DNA of 64,000 nucleotides. Source: Roseiarcus sp963824475. GTDB lineage: Bacteria > Pseudomonadota > Alphaproteobacteria > Rhizobiales > Beijerinckiaceae. The first letter of the stretch is position 1. Each line of letters begins with the position of its first letter. A program made the position numbers and the translations under genes. The stretch covers positions 310,001-374,000 of the forward strand of contig CAWGPR010000009.1 in NCBI GenBank assembly GCA_963824475.1, written 5' to 3'. Below the pieces are notes generated by a model that was not told the origin of the DNA, made no database searches, and saw only the letters and a program-made list of their open reading frames with translations. Positions 1 to 9,850 of the stretch are shown here, piece by piece.

Positions 1-2
1 GT

Positions 3-512
3 TCGGACCGACGCTACATCGCTGCAAACCCGGCCTTTCAGAAAATGACTGGCTATTCCGAGGCGGAACTCCGTCGGCTCTCGCCAGCCGACATCACTCA
101 CGAGGATGATCAAGCCACGACCGAGGCGATCATCACGGCTCACTATGCGGGTGAGCCTTACAGAGGGCATCTCGTGAAGCGCTATCGGCGCAAGGATGGC
201 GGCCTTACCTGGGCGGAGGTCGACGGCTTTCTCGCCCCGGGGCCAGAGAGCAGCTTCTTCCTTGCCGGGGTCTCGGTTGACATCACCGAGCGCAAACTCG
301 CCGAGGAGGCGCTGAGGGATGCCCGAGCCGATGTTGAGCGAATGGCGCGGCTGACGACGATGGGCGAACTCACCGCGTCGATCGCTCACGAGATCAACCA
401 ACCTCTCGCCGCCATAGTGACCCAGAGCGAGGCCGCATTGCGGTTCCTGGACCGGGATGAACCCGCTCTCGACGAAGTGCAAGATGCGCTTACTGTCGTT
501 TTTCATGGAATA
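3..512 (+). pseudogene. PAS sensor histidine kinase, fragment
   Basis: The open frame enters from the left edge. It encodes the end of a PAS fold and its PAC segment (ending in SVDITERK), a short coiled linker, and a HisKA dimerisation helix with the H-box ASIAHEINQPLAAIV, where the His is the expected phosphoacceptor. This is the layout of a membrane or cytosolic two-component sensor kinase. The HATPase_c domain is absent. After DEVQDALTVV the frame runs into the left end of an ISL3-type element and stops at 533, and the catalytic half is not found on the far side of the element at 4746. It is therefore a dead remnant within this window. The signal sensed and the partner regulator cannot be told. 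Confidence 0.75.
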
Positions 513-683
513 GGGACCCCGTTGCGGGGCTGATTTGCATCCAATCGGGGCTCTGACGCAATTTCGATGACGTGGCCGCTATCCCAAGCCCATGATGCGG
601 GCCTGGAGGAGGTCGAGGTTTCGGCGACCGTACATCTGACGTTTGACGAGCTTCAGCTTGCAGATTTGGCGTAAGCGTCGTTC

Positions 684-2243
684 TCAGGCCGCGTCTTTGA
701 GCGGCTGGGCCCTGGCGTAGGCCCACGGGAGAAGCTCGTTGATCGCGCTGGCGAGATGACCGCCGACGATCCGCGTGAGTGTGTCGGCGAGATAGGCGTA
801 AGGGTCGACGTCGTTTAGCTTGCACGTTTCGATCAGCGAGGCGATGACCGCCCAACTTTCCGCGCCGCCATCCGAGCCGGCGAAGAGCGCGTTCTTGCGC
901 GTGAGGGCGAGAGGCCTGATCGATCGCTCGACTGTGTTGGAGTCGATCTCGACCCGTCCGTCGTCGAGGAAACGGACGAGACCGTCCCAGTGCGACAGTC
1001 CGTAGCGGATTGCCTGGGCGAGCTTGCTCTTCCGGCTCAGAAGCGCGAGCTTTTCGCGCAGCCAGGGCTCGAGTTCGGCGACGATCGGACGCGATCGCTC
1101 CTGGCGCACGGCGCGTCGCTTGTCGGGGTCGCAGCCGCGGCAGTCGGCCTCGATCCGATAGAGCGCGGCGATGCGCTGCAGCGCTTCGTTGGCGATCGGC
1201 GAGGCTTCGGCGACGGCGCGGTCATAGAAGCGGCGGCGCAGATGCGCCCAGCAGAAGGCGAGCGTCACGTCGCCCTTGCCCGCCAGCGCCCGATATCCGG
1301 CGTAACCGTCGACCTGGAGGATGCCCTTGAAGCCGGCGAGATGCGCGATCGGCTGCGACGCTGTGCGATCGGGCGCGTAGACATAGGCGACCGCCGGCGG
1401 GTCGGCTCCGCCCCAGGGCCGATCATCCCGCGCATAGGCCCAGAGCTGGCCGGTCTTGGTCCGCCCGCGCCCCGGATCGAGCACCGGCGCCGTCGTCTCG
1501 TCAGCGAACAGCTTGGTCGACGACTTCAGATGCGCCAGGATGCGCTCATGGACCGGCCGCAGATGGAAGGCGGCGCGTCCGACCCAGTCGGCGAGAGTTC
1601 GAGCGGTCGAGGCGCAGGCCCTGGCGCTCGTAAATCTGCGCCTGGCGATAGAGCGGCAAATGATCGGCGTATTTGGAGACGAGCACGTGGGCGACGGTCG
1701 CCTCGGTCGGCAGGCCGCCCTCGATCAGCCGCGCCGGCGCCGGCGACTGGACGACGATGTCCTGGCAGGCGCGGCAGGCGTATTTGGGCCGGCGCACCAC
1801 AATCACCCGGAACTGCGCGGGAACGACGTCGAGTTTTTCGCTCACATCCCTCGGGTCAAGCCCGAGGGCAGGCTCTCGCCGATCCGGTGCAGCGCCCCCC
1901 TGCAGCACGGGCAGGTCTTGTCCTCGACGTCGACGATCGTCTCGACGCGCGGAAGATGCGCCGGTAGAGCGCCGCGGTTGGCGCGCCGCTTGCGCGAGCC
2001 TTCCGTGCGCGCAGCCGGCGACTTCGCTTCGTTTGCCTCGGTTTCTCCCGCCTCGCCCTGCTCGACGTCCTCCAGCGCCAGCAGCAATTGATCTTCCGGC
2101 AGGCTTTCGGCGCGGCGGCCAAAGCGGTGGCGCTGCAAATCCCTGATGATCGCGACAAGCCGCTCCGCGCGCTGGCGCTCGGCGATCAGCATCGCCTTCA
2201 GCGTTTGAGGGTCGTCGGGAAGCGCCTCGGCGGCCTGCGTCAT
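684..2243 (-). pseudogene. tnpC: IS66 transposase TnpC, frameshifted
   Basis: This is the main IS66 transposase. The N-terminal coiled leucine-rich segment and a Cys-rich zinc motif (DKTCPCCRGALHRIGES) are read from 2243. The frame changes near 1850 to the part with RPKYACRACQDIVVQSPAP, and again near 1603, after RLDRS, to the DDE part: FADETTAPVLDPGRG, the LQVDGYAGY segment, and VEIDSNTVERSIRPLALTRKN. The final TnpC tail follows directly. Two shifts in one gene mean no full product, so this copy should be unable to move by itself. The total length, about 520 codons, is normal for TnpC. Confidence 0.85.
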
Positions 2244-2312
2244 GTCCCGACGAGACCATGATTCGTCAGGCTTTGCGACGGTTTTCGAGCCCCTGATTCA
2301 ATTCGCCGCAGG

Positions 2313-2669
2313 TCAGCCCGGCAGTCTCGGCGCCGGCGTGTCCTTCGCCGCGCCAACGCGCTTCCAATCGAGGCCTTCGACAAGCGCCGAGAGTTGCGCC
2401 GCCGACAGACGCATCACCCCGTTCTCGATCTTCGGCCATTGGAACCGGCCGTCCTCGAGGCGCTTCGCAAACAGGCACACGCCCGTGCCATCCCAAAAAA
2501 CCAGCTTCACCCGGTCGGCGCGTTTGGCCCGAAAGACGTAGACGGAGCCGTCAAACGGATCGGCGCCCATCACGTCGCGAACCAGCGCCGCCAGGCCTTC
2601 CGCGCCTTTACGGAAGTCGACCGGCCGCGTCGCAATGAGCACGCGCACCGAGCCCGACAGGCCGATCAC
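2313..2669 (-). CDS. tnpB: IS66 accessory protein TnpB
   Basis: The 118-residue protein matches IS66 Orf2. The signature stretch RPVDFRKGAEGLAALV is near the N-terminus, followed by DPFDGSVYVFRAKRADRVKL and the WDGTGVCLFAKRLEDGRF block. Its role in transposition is accessory and not biochemically settled. The start codon overlaps the tnpA stop by 4 bp (ATGA), which indicates translational coupling in the order tnpA, tnpB, tnpC. The length is normal and no defect is seen. Confidence 0.92.
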   Translation of the reverse strand: MIGLSGSVRVLIATRPVDFRKGAEGLAALVRDVMGADPFDGSVYVFRAKRADRVKLVFWDGTGVCLFAKRLEDGRFQWPKIENGVMRLSAAQLSALVEGLDWKRVGAAKDTPAPRLPG

Positions 2670-3109
2670 TTCGCAGCCCTCAATGCGCCGATGATCGCCG
2701 TCACCGTCGCCGTATCCGCGCCGGGCCAGATCCAGACGCTCGATCCCGCGATGTCCAGTTCGATGACGGGGGGACGCGCATCCGCCGGTTTGCTCTCGAC
2801 GATCTCCGCGCGTGGCGACACAGCACTCGGCGTCTCGACGACCACCGGAGCAAACGGCAGGGCGCCGGTCCCCTCGTCGGCCTCTCGACGCGCTTGGCGG
2901 CGCCAGGCGAACACTTGCTGCGGCGTCAGGCCATGGCGGCGCGCGACGTGGCCGACCAGCGCGCCATCCTCAAAGCTCTCCGCGACGATCGCCGCCTTCT
3001 GCTCAGCCGTCCAGGATCGCCGCCGTCCTACGCCTGTGAAGATCTCAAGCCGCTGCGCCAAGCCCGCGCTCGCGCCCTTGGGCACGTCACTATGCTCTGA
3101 AATCGACAC
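2666..3109 (-). CDS. tnpA: IS66 accessory protein TnpA
   Basis: This 147-residue protein is IS66 Orf1. It has a helix-turn-helix (WTAEQKAAIVAESFEDG, then VARRHGLTPQQVFAWRRQAR) related to the IS3-type OrfA fold, which probably binds the element ends. A proline- and alanine-rich linker follows, then a short C-terminal domain ending in IIGALRAAK. It is the first gene of the element and lies about 75 bp inside the right end. It appears intact. Confidence 0.9.
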   Translation of the reverse strand: MSISEHSDVPKGASAGLAQRLEIFTGVGRRRSWTAEQKAAIVAESFEDGALVGHVARRHGLTPQQVFAWRRQARREADEGTGALPFAPVVVETPSAVSPRAEIVESKPADARPPVIELDIAGSSVWIWPGADTATVTAIIGALRAAK

Positions 3110-4745
3110 GTGTCGGAGCCTCCAACCGCCCCGACTATCGCCCCACCGCCCACGCCAAAGAAGGTGGGGTCAGCAGAACGCTTACGATTTGGCCTTCGGT
3201 CTGCCCGTTGGACCACGGCAAGGCGATTGCCGCCTCGATCGCGGCTTTGTCTTTGGACACGCCGTTGGCGAATGCCGCGACGAGGCTGGCCTGGGCTCTG
3301 CTGATCCAGGCGTCCAGGTCGGCAAGGGCCTTTCGTCGAATGATGCCCTGGAACTCCAGAATAATCTCTCGCGCCTCCACCAGAACGGTGACGCCGCTCT
3401 CGATGGCGGCGACTGTTATCGTCTCAGCCCTTGACAGCCGCTCTCGGCCGACCGTCAGGAGGCGCGCAACGGTGCGGGCGGATGGGGCGCGGGCCAACGC
3501 GGCTGGATCCGCCTTCTCAGCCTTTTTGCGCCGCGCGCTCCATTCGCTTACGACGCGAAGGCAGCCTCGGAATCCGCGCAGCCTGAGCTCCCGCCATAGG
3601 GCCGATTCATTTCGGCAGTCGGCGTCCCACTGCTCGTCGAGCCAGGGAAGATAGGGCTCGAGGGAGCGTTGCCGGACACGGAAGACGTCCGAGCGCTGTC
3701 CGCGAAGAATTTTTCGGATCAGTCCGCGGCTGTACCCTGTGCGGCGCACGATCTCCTTGATCCCAATCCCTTGCTGGGACAACGAGAGGATGGCGGCGTT
3801 CGTCTCCTCGCGGCGTACGTACCCCTCGTACCTGCAGTTTCTCGGCAAAGGTTAGAAGCGACGGATCAACCATCGCGGTTCCCATGGCTGCCCTGATCTG
3901 GCGCATAGACTTCCGAACAGCATCGAGAAAGGCGCCGCTCGCGTTCTCCATCAAATGCCAGCGGTCGGCGACCTGGATCGCGTGCGGAAGCGCCCGCTGC
4001 GCGGCGGCCCCGTAGCCGCCTCCACGATCCCTGGCGACGACACAGATCTGCGATTGCTGCGCCAACCAAGCTTCAGCGGTGGCTGGCTCTCGATCGGGCA
4101 AGAGAGCGATCGTCGCATGTCGTTCAAGGTCGCAGACCAGCGTGCCGTAGCGATGATTGCGCCGCCAGGCCCAGTCATCGATGCCGACAATCGTGGGCGG
4201 AGGAAAGCTTCGTGACCCACGCCGGCGCACCATGCGCAACAGCGTGTCGTTGCTCACCTCGACGTTGAGCCGGCGCGAAAGAGAGGCAGCTGGTCTCCCT
4301 CCGAGCGCAATGGCCAGACAGTGGACCACATCGTCGAGGCGGCTCGTACGTCTGGCTCTTGGCTCGGCCGTCTCGAACCGTTCGGCAAAGATCCGCCGTT
4401 CGCAAGCCGCGATGTCGCAGAAGAAGCGGCGGGTCCGCAAAATCAGCGCTATTCGCACGCCTGCGGCCGGAAGATCAGCCAATCGCCTTCGATATTGGCT
4501 GTGCACGCGGCTACAAACGCTTCCGCACATCGGACATCGGCAAACGCTCGCCGAGACCCTTATCCCGATTACGAAGCCACCATCGTCTCTGGTCGCGCTC
4601 TCTACGACAAATCCGCGCGGAACAAGTTCCGCAACGTCAAACCCCTGCATAGCTCTGATCCCCAGCCCGAATCAGAGCCAAACCGGCGCCTCGACTTCAT
4701 CAAAAGTGAGTCTAGACCCCCTATTCCGCGCAAATCTGGGGTCCC

Positions 4746-5122
4746 GTTTCGGTGATCATTGACAGTGATCGCTTTTGACAAGCCGACGTCCGAGACTTCC
4801 GTTCAGGAGATGACTGACAGAGTTGTTCGCGAGTACCGGTCCGCGCGCAAGGTCGTACGGCTGCAGCGGCCATGAGGACCGCATCACCGTCGCGCGGACC
4901 TAGTTTGACGATCTCGCCGCATCGGCGCTCCCTCGGCCAATCCAGTCAGATCAAATATCCTGAATTGCGCGTCCTGCGATCGAACCCGAAAAGGGACCAT
5001 GCAAATGAACGCGCTTTAACCTTTCGGAAACCGCCCCGAAAATGAGTTTGCGGTAGAACTCAGACTGTCGAATTCGATCCGTCGTGACTACCGGGCGTGT
5101 TCGCCTTCTGCCCGCGTCATCG
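4746..5122. other. Intergenic, no gene recognised
   Basis: About 375 bp lie between the ISL3 end and the ABC transporter gene. Short open frames here resemble no family I know. The remainder of the sensor kinase is not present. A promoter for the transporter genes should lie here, but I see no convincing -35/-10 pair. Confidence 0.4.
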
Positions 5123-5904
5123 ATGCAAGGAAGGCCAGCCGTGCCGCCGTTGCTCGAGGTTACCGGTCTTTGCAAGAACTTCGGGCCGGTGCGCGCGCTT
5201 CGGGGGCGGATCTCTCGCTCGAGGCTGGCGAAGTGCTGGCGCTGGTGGGTGACAACGGCGCTGGCAAGTCGACCCTGATCAAGCACATCTCGGGCGTCTA
5301 CAAGGCCGACGCCGGCGAAATGCGGCTGAATGGCGCACTTCTCGACCTTCATGGGCCGGCCGACGCGCGCCGGCTCGGGATCGAAACCGTCTATCAGGAC
5401 CTCGCGCTCGCCGACGATCTCTCAGTCGGCGCCAATGTCTTTCTCGGCCGTGAACCGGTTCGGCGCTGGTTTGGCCTGCTGACGGTGATCGACAAACGCA
5501 AAATACGCGACGAGACCGATGCGCTGCTGCGTCGAGTCGAAAGCCGCATTCCGCCCAAGGCGCCGACGGTCTCGCGCCTGTCCGGCGGCCAACGCCAGGC
5601 GGTGGCGATCGCGCGCGCGCTCTACTGGCAATCCAAAGTCGTGATCCTCGACGAGCCAACCGCGGCGCTGGCGGTGATGGAGCGCGAGCATGTCATCGAG
5701 CTCGCCCGCCGACTCGCACGGGGGGGTATCGGCGTCATCTATATCGGCCACAACCTCATAGAGATTCTCGAGGTCGCGGACCGGGTGGCGGTGATGTTTC
5801 AGGGCCGCGTTGTCCGCGTCACCCCCGTCGCTGAGACGACCCAGCAGGATCTGATCAAATGCATGACGGGGTACAGCCAAACCAGGGAGGCGTTCATCGA
5901 CTGA
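5123..5904 (+). pseudogene. Sugar ABC transporter ATPase, one-base frameshift
   Basis: This is a single-domain ATPase of the carbohydrate CUT2 class, about 260 residues as in FrcA-type proteins and about half of RbsA. The Walker A motif is GDNGAGKST, the signature is LSGGQRQ, Walker B is VVILDEP, and the switch His is in YIGHNL. The N-terminal strand LLEVTGLCKNFGPVRAL is in one frame and the rest, from ADLSLEAGEVLALVG, is in the next. Adding one G to the G5 run at 5202-5206 would join them as LRGADLSL. Either the gene is newly broken or a homopolymer base was missed. It leads a cluster with a binding protein and a permease. Confidence 0.8.
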
Positions 5905-5932
5905 GGGGCGATCCAAGGAAAGGTAGACGCGC

Positions 5933-6922
5933 ATGTTGAAACTTTCTCTGCTGGCCACGACGGCCCTGGCCCTCGCCGCAACCCCGGCTGAAGCGGCCGA
6001 CTTCGCCCAAGTCCACATCCCGGTGATCGTGAAGGCGACCACGTCGCAATATTGGGCGACCGTCTTCGACGGCGCCGACGCCGCGGCCAAAAAGCTCGGC
6101 GTGACGATTTCGAAGCTCGGCGCGAGCGCCGAGACCGACGTCGCCAAGGAAGTCTCGATCATGGAGAATGCGACCCAGTCCAAGCCGACCGCCATTGTGA
6201 TCGCCGCGACCAACGCGCAGGCGCTCGCCCAGCCGATCGCCGCCGCAACGGACGCCGGCATCCCGGTGATCGTGATCGACTCGAACGCCAACACTGACAA
6301 ATACGTAACCTTCCTCGCCACCAACAATGTCACCGGCGGGGAGAAAGCGGCCGACGAACTGGCGCGGTGCGTCAAGGCCCGCACCGGCAAGGATGAGGGC
6401 GAGGTCGCTTACATGACCGCGCTCGCCGGCGCGCAATCGCTGAACGATCGCGATAGGGGCTTCGTCGACGAACTGAAGAAATATCCCGGGCTCAAGATCG
6501 CCGATCACCGCGTCGGCAACAACGATCCCGGGCGTGCCCTGTCTGACGCAGAGGACATTCTCACCAGCCATCCGAAGCTGACCGGGCTCTTCGCCGACAA
6601 TGAACTAGAGGGCGACGGCGCAGGGCGCGCCATTCAAGAGAAGAAGCCTGGGTCGAAGATGTGCGCGGTCGCGTTTGACACCTCCGACCAGGAGATCGCA
6701 TTCGTGCGCGACGGCAATCTTGACGCGTTGATCGTGCAGAACCCGTACATGATGGGCTATGCGGGCGTCTGGTACGCGCTCGCCGCCGCTAACGGCGTGG
6801 TGCTGCCGCACACCGTCGATTCGGGCGTGCATGTGGTCACCAAGGAGAACATCAATAGCCCGCAGATGGCGGGATTGCTGAACCCGAAGAAATACCAGCT
6901 CTCCCCCTACCTCGGAGGGTGA
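5933..6922 (+). CDS. Sugar ABC transporter substrate-binding protein
   Basis: This 329-residue periplasmic protein is of the RbsB/type I fold (Peripla_BP_4). A Sec signal peptide (MLKLSLLATTALALAATPAEA) is followed by the mature start ADFAQVHIPVIVKATTSQYW. The domain pattern of two alpha/beta lobes is visible, with the inter-lobe segments IVIAATNAQA, VIVIDSNAN and LTGLFADNELEGDGA. It delivers a sugar or sugar-like solute to the permease at 6987. It lies 28 bp after the ATPase gene, as in an operon. The ligand cannot be deduced. The closest known architecture is the fructose/ribose/xylose group. Confidence 0.88.
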   Translation: MLKLSLLATTALALAATPAEAADFAQVHIPVIVKATTSQYWATVFDGADAAAKKLGVTISKLGASAETDVAKEVSIMENATQSKPTAIVIAATNAQALAQPIAAATDAGIPVIVIDSNANTDKYVTFLATNNVTGGEKAADELARCVKARTGKDEGEVAYMTALAGAQSLNDRDRGFVDELKKYPGLKIADHRVGNNDPGRALSDAEDILTSHPKLTGLFADNELEGDGAGRAIQEKKPGSKMCAVAFDTSDQEIAFVRDGNLDALIVQNPYMMGYAGVWYALAAANGVVLPHTVDSGVHVVTKENINSPQMAGLLNPKKYQLSPYLGG

Positions 6923-6986
6923 CCCGCGCAGGTCGCGCCGGGCCCTGACCTTTGGGGCCCGGCCGCGAAAAGGAGATGAGGCGACA

Positions 6987-7985
6987 ATGGCGACGATCGC
7001 TGCGCCGACGCCCAGGTCCGGTTCGCGCGCCGCCCTCGCGGCAGAAATCTGGCATTGGCTCCCGGTCGAGACCTGGGTGCTCGGCTGCACCGTGCTGCTG
7101 TGGATCGGCCTCGCGATCGGCTCGCCGTATTTCCTGACCTCGGGCAACGTCTTCAACATCATGCGGCAAGTCTCGATCGACGCGATCGTGGCCTATGGCG
7201 AACTGTTCACCATCGTCGCCGCCGGCATCGATCTGTCGGTCGGGTCGGTCCTCGGATTCACCGGCGTGGCGTTCGCCGTGCTACTCGCGAACGGCGTGAG
7301 CTTGATCATCGCCGCCCCGTTGACGCTCGCGCTCGGCCTTGCGATCGGAATTGTCAACGGCCTCGCCGTCGACAAATTGGGCATTCCCGCCTTCATCGTC
7401 ACGCTCGCCGGGCTGCAGGGCTACCGCGGACTCACGATGCTCGTCTCGGGCGGTATGACCATCGCTGGGCTGCCTGATTCGCTCGGAAACTTCGCCAATT
7501 CGTCCATTTTCGGCATACCGACGATGTTTGGCGTGATGCTCGTTTTTGCCGCCGCCTCCCAGTTCCTCCTCGGGGCGACGCGGCTCGGGCGCTACATGTA
7601 TGCGCTCGGCAGCAACATAGAGGCGGCGCGCCGCGTCGGCGTCAACGTGACCGGCGTGACGCTCGCGGCCTACGGCCTCGCGTCGCTGTTCGCCGCAGTC
7701 GGAGGCATGCTGCTCGTCGCCCGGTTGACGATGGGCAATCCCAACGCCGGCATGGGGGCGGAACTTCAGGCGATCGCCGCCGCGGTCGTCGGCGGCGCCA
7801 GCCTGTTCGGCGGACGCGGGACCATTGGCGGCTGCTTCATCGGCGCGATCCTGTTCACCACCATCGGCAACGGCGCAAACCTGCTTGGCGTCAATCCCTT
7901 CTGGCAGATGGTGATCGAGGGGCTGCTCATCGCCGGCGTGGTTTACCTCGACAACTTGCAGAAGCGACGCGCGCAAGGGCAGTAG
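6987..7985 (+). CDS. Sugar ABC transporter permease, RbsC type
   Basis: The 332-residue inner-membrane permease belongs to the BPD_transp_2 family. About eight to ten hydrophobic segments are seen, with the family landmarks GELFTIVAAGIDLSVGSVLG near residue 70 and the cytoplasmic coupling region ALGSNIEAARRVGVNV near residue 210, followed by AAAVVGGASLFGGRGTIGG. It partners the upstream ATPase and binding protein (order ATPase, binding protein, permease). The start ATG has a good ribosome site (AAAAGGAG) 8-9 bp upstream. It is intact. Confidence 0.9.
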   Translation: MATIAAPTPRSGSRAALAAEIWHWLPVETWVLGCTVLLWIGLAIGSPYFLTSGNVFNIMRQVSIDAIVAYGELFTIVAAGIDLSVGSVLGFTGVAFAVLLANGVSLIIAAPLTLALGLAIGIVNGLAVDKLGIPAFIVTLAGLQGYRGLTMLVSGGMTIAGLPDSLGNFANSSIFGIPTMFGVMLVFAAASQFLLGATRLGRYMYALGSNIEAARRVGVNVTGVTLAAYGLASLFAAVGGMLLVARLTMGNPNAGMGAELQAIAAAVVGGASLFGGRGTIGGCFIGAILFTTIGNGANLLGVNPFWQMVIEGLLIAGVVYLDNLQKRRAQGQ

Positions 7986-8004
7986 ACGAATGGGATTTTG
8001 ACGC

Positions 8005-9066
8005 ATGCGTACCGAGCAGAAGGTCAAGCAACTCGGGCTTGCCGAGGCGAGGCAGAAGATTGGCGCCCTCTCTCTCGCAGGTCTTGCCGCTTTTGCCGTC
8101 CCTGTCGCCTCGTCCGCTCCCGCACTCGCGCCGGACAAGGTCAACTTTGGTTTGAACTGGCTGGCAGACGCGGAAGCCGGCGGCTACTACCAAGCCGTTG
8201 TCGACGGCACCTATGCCAAACATGGGCTCGACGTGACCATTCTGCCTGGCAGCCCGGAGGGCAACGGCGGGATGCTCCTGCTGGCCGGCAAGATCGACTT
8301 CTTCCAGGCCGGCGACCTCCTTGGCGATTTTCTGGCCGAGCAGCGCAACGTCCCGATTGTCGCGGTGGCCGCCGACTTTCAGAAAGATCCGCAGATCTTC
8401 ATGTCGCATCCGGGCGTCGGCTTGGACAAGTGGGCCGATCTGCCGAAAGCCTCAACCGCTTACGTGAGCGCCGGCGGCTTGTACTCATTCTATGCCTGGA
8501 TGATCAAAGCCTGGGGATTCGGTTCTGCGAACGTCAAGCCGTACGATTTCGATTCGGCGCCGTTCATCGTCAACAAGCGTTCGATCCAGGAGGGGTATTT
8601 GACGTCGGAGCCCTATGCGATTGAGCGGCAGGGGCATTTCAAACCCAATGTTTTCCTGCTCGCGGATCATGGCTACTCCACCTATTCTTCGTTGATCGAA
8701 GCGCGGCGCAACATGGTGGAGCGAAATCCGGAGCTCGTGCAACGGTTCGTCAATGCTTCGGCGATCGGGTGGTATCACTATCTCTACGGCGACAACGCCA
8801 AAGCCAATGAAGCAATCAAACGCGCCAATCCGGGAATGACCAACGGCCAGATCGCCTATTCGATCGCCAAGCTCAAAGAATATGGCATTGTCGATTCGGG
8901 CGACGCGTTAAAGCTCGGGATCGGCGCGATGACCGACGCGCGGGTCAAGGACTTTTTTGACCAAATGGTGAAAGCCGCAATCGTGAAGCCCGACACCGAC
9001 TACAAGAAAGTGCACACGCTGCAATTCGTGGACAAGGGGGTTGGCCTGAAGCTTGATTCCAAGTGA
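8005..9066 (+). CDS. NMT1/ThiY-type ABC substrate-binding protein
   Basis: The 353-residue exported protein has an NMT1-like type II binding fold of the kind that carries pyrimidine precursors, sulfonates or similar small ligands. A basic N-terminus and hydrophobic stretch (IGALSLAGLAAFAVPVASSA) form the signal peptide. The mature part opens with VNFGLNWLADAEAGGYYQAV, a hallmark of this group, and continues with GKIDFFQAGDLLGDFLAEQ. It starts 19 bp after the sugar permease, but its family usually works with BPD_transp_1 permeases, not RbsC types. The mixed context suggests an assembled cluster. The ligand is unknown. Confidence 0.82.
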   Translation: MRTEQKVKQLGLAEARQKIGALSLAGLAAFAVPVASSAPALAPDKVNFGLNWLADAEAGGYYQAVVDGTYAKHGLDVTILPGSPEGNGGMLLLAGKIDFFQAGDLLGDFLAEQRNVPIVAVAADFQKDPQIFMSHPGVGLDKWADLPKASTAYVSAGGLYSFYAWMIKAWGFGSANVKPYDFDSAPFIVNKRSIQEGYLTSEPYAIERQGHFKPNVFLLADHGYSTYSSLIEARRNMVERNPELVQRFVNASAIGWYHYLYGDNAKANEAIKRANPGMTNGQIAYSIAKLKEYGIVDSGDALKLGIGAMTDARVKDFFDQMVKAAIVKPDTDYKKVHTLQFVDKGVGLKLDSK

Positions 9067-9176
9067 AAGCATCCCTGCAAGAGGACGGACTGGAACATAG
9101 GGCCGGTCAGTGAAGTTCGGTCATCGCTCGGAGCAGATTCAACGGAGAGCAGGGCGCGACGATCGAGAGGCGTCTC

Positions 9177-9410
9177 ATGAACACGAACCGTGCGCTTGGC
9201 GCTGCGCTGGCGGGTCGGCCCAGCAGTATCTGGCGGCCCCTCGCTTTCTTCATAATCATCTCCGCCGTCGCCGAGCTTCTCGCGCCGTCCGTTCTGACAG
9301 CGAGAAATCTCCAAGCTCTGCTCACGAACTCAAGCTTCCTTGTTGTCGGGGCGGTCGGCGAAGCGGGGGTAATCCTTGTTGGCATGATCGATCTAGGCGT
9401 CGAGAGCAAG
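9177..9410 (+). pseudogene. RbsC-type permease, N-terminal stump
   Basis: The first roughly 77 residues match the start of a CUT2 sugar permease: one or two membrane helices and the motif VGAVGEAGVILVGMIDLGVES, equivalent to the GIDLSVGS block of the intact permease at 6987. After that the reading runs into the AhpD-like fragment that lies on the other strand, so the remaining membrane segments are lost. It may have been a second permease of the cluster. It is not functional. Confidence 0.7.
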
Positions 9411-9447
9411 CTGGCGGCCGGAACGGCCCGCCAGCCCGCGCCTTGCG

Positions 9448-9800
9448 TCAGGCGGCCTTGGCGGCGTAGACGAGCGGGAAGTCGATGTCAGTCTGCGCGG
9501 CCACATTGAGCAGGTTGGTGAAGAGGTTCTCGGCAGTGACGGCAATGATCTCGACGATCTGGCCGCCGCTGAAGCCGGCGTCGCGGACCGCCTTCAGGTC
9601 GGCGTCGCTGACATGACCGCGCTCGCGCACAACCTTGGCGGCGAAGCGCACAGCCGCGTCAGCCTTGGCGTCGCCGGATTCGCCTTTGCGGTTGAGGGCG
9701 ATCTCCTCCGGCGTGATCTTCGCCAAGTTCAGGCCGAGATAGCTGTGCGCCGACAGGCAGTATTCGCAGCCGTTCACCTGGGCGACGGCCAGCGCGATTT
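9448..9800 (-). pseudogene. AhpD-like carboxymuconolactone decarboxylase, 5' truncated
   Basis: The protein contains the alkylhydroperoxidase core VNGCEYCLSAHSYLGLNLAK with the redox CxxC and the nearby His. It continues with KADAAVRFAAKVVRERGHVSDADL and ends normally at TDIDFPLVYAAKAA. Family members carry about 50 more residues before this core. Here the sequence upstream of about 9800 no longer fits and meets a TetR fragment. A GTG at 9777 could start a short product, but loss of the N-terminal helices makes a working enzyme unlikely. Confidence 0.72.
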
Positions 9801-9850
9801 TGGCGATAATCCGGCAATATTGGGAAAACAGTTCTCAGTATATGGTACAA

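Larger units (their letters stand above)
671..3185 (-). mobile_element. IS66-family insertion sequence
   Basis: The element begins GTAAGCG at 671 and ends CGCTTAC at 3185, the terminal inverted repeat typical of IS66. It is flanked by a perfect 8-bp target duplication, GATTTGGC, at 663-670 and 3186-3193, the duplication length known for this family. It carries tnpA, tnpB and a broken tnpC, all on the minus strand. Precise removal restores the ISL3 transposase reading frame, so the insertion is younger than that element. Confidence 0.93.
579..4650 (-). pseudogene. ISL3-family transposase, frameshifted and split
   Basis: The N-terminal part, read from 4650, shows a zinc-ribbon (CRCPMCGSVCSRVHS), then the DDE transposase core (GIDDWAWRRNHRYGTLVCDL). 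A frameshift near 3840 moves the reading to the frame containing the helix-turn-helix ILSLSQQGIGIKEIVRRTGY and the conserved ending ALPWSNGQTEGQI at 3186-3230. There the IS66 element intervenes. Beyond it, at 670-579, the same frame resumes with KLKLVKRQMYGRRNLDLL and a stop, the usual ISL3 C-terminus. Rejoining the parts gives about 515 codons, a normal length. The frameshift and the insertion make it inactive. Confidence 0.85.
513..4745 (-). mobile_element. ISL3-family element, split by IS66
   Basis: The two outer edges carry GGGACCCC in inverted orientation (513-520 and 4738-4745), bracketing an ISL3-type transposase read on the minus strand. The IS66 element at 671-3185 lies inside it. 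I see no clear target duplication: the flanks are ATGGAATA on the left and GTTTCGGT on the right, so the exact ends are uncertain by several bases or the flanks were rearranged later. The element interrupts the sensor kinase gene on its left. Confidence 0.6.

Noticed and set aside
990..1967. Long plus-strand open frame opposite IS66 tnpC
   Set aside because: It has Arg/Gly/Ala-rich composition with no family motif and lies exactly antisense to recognisable tnpC segments; it is a product of high GC content.
2394..3434. 346-codon plus-strand frame across the IS66 right end
   Set aside because: It is antisense to tnpA and tnpB and crosses the IS boundary into the ISL3 transposase, so it cannot be an ancestral gene.
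5422..6390. Minus-strand frame opposite the ABC ATPase and binding protein
   Set aside because: The plus strand encodes clear ABC motifs and a signal peptide over the same bases; the antisense protein resembles nothing.
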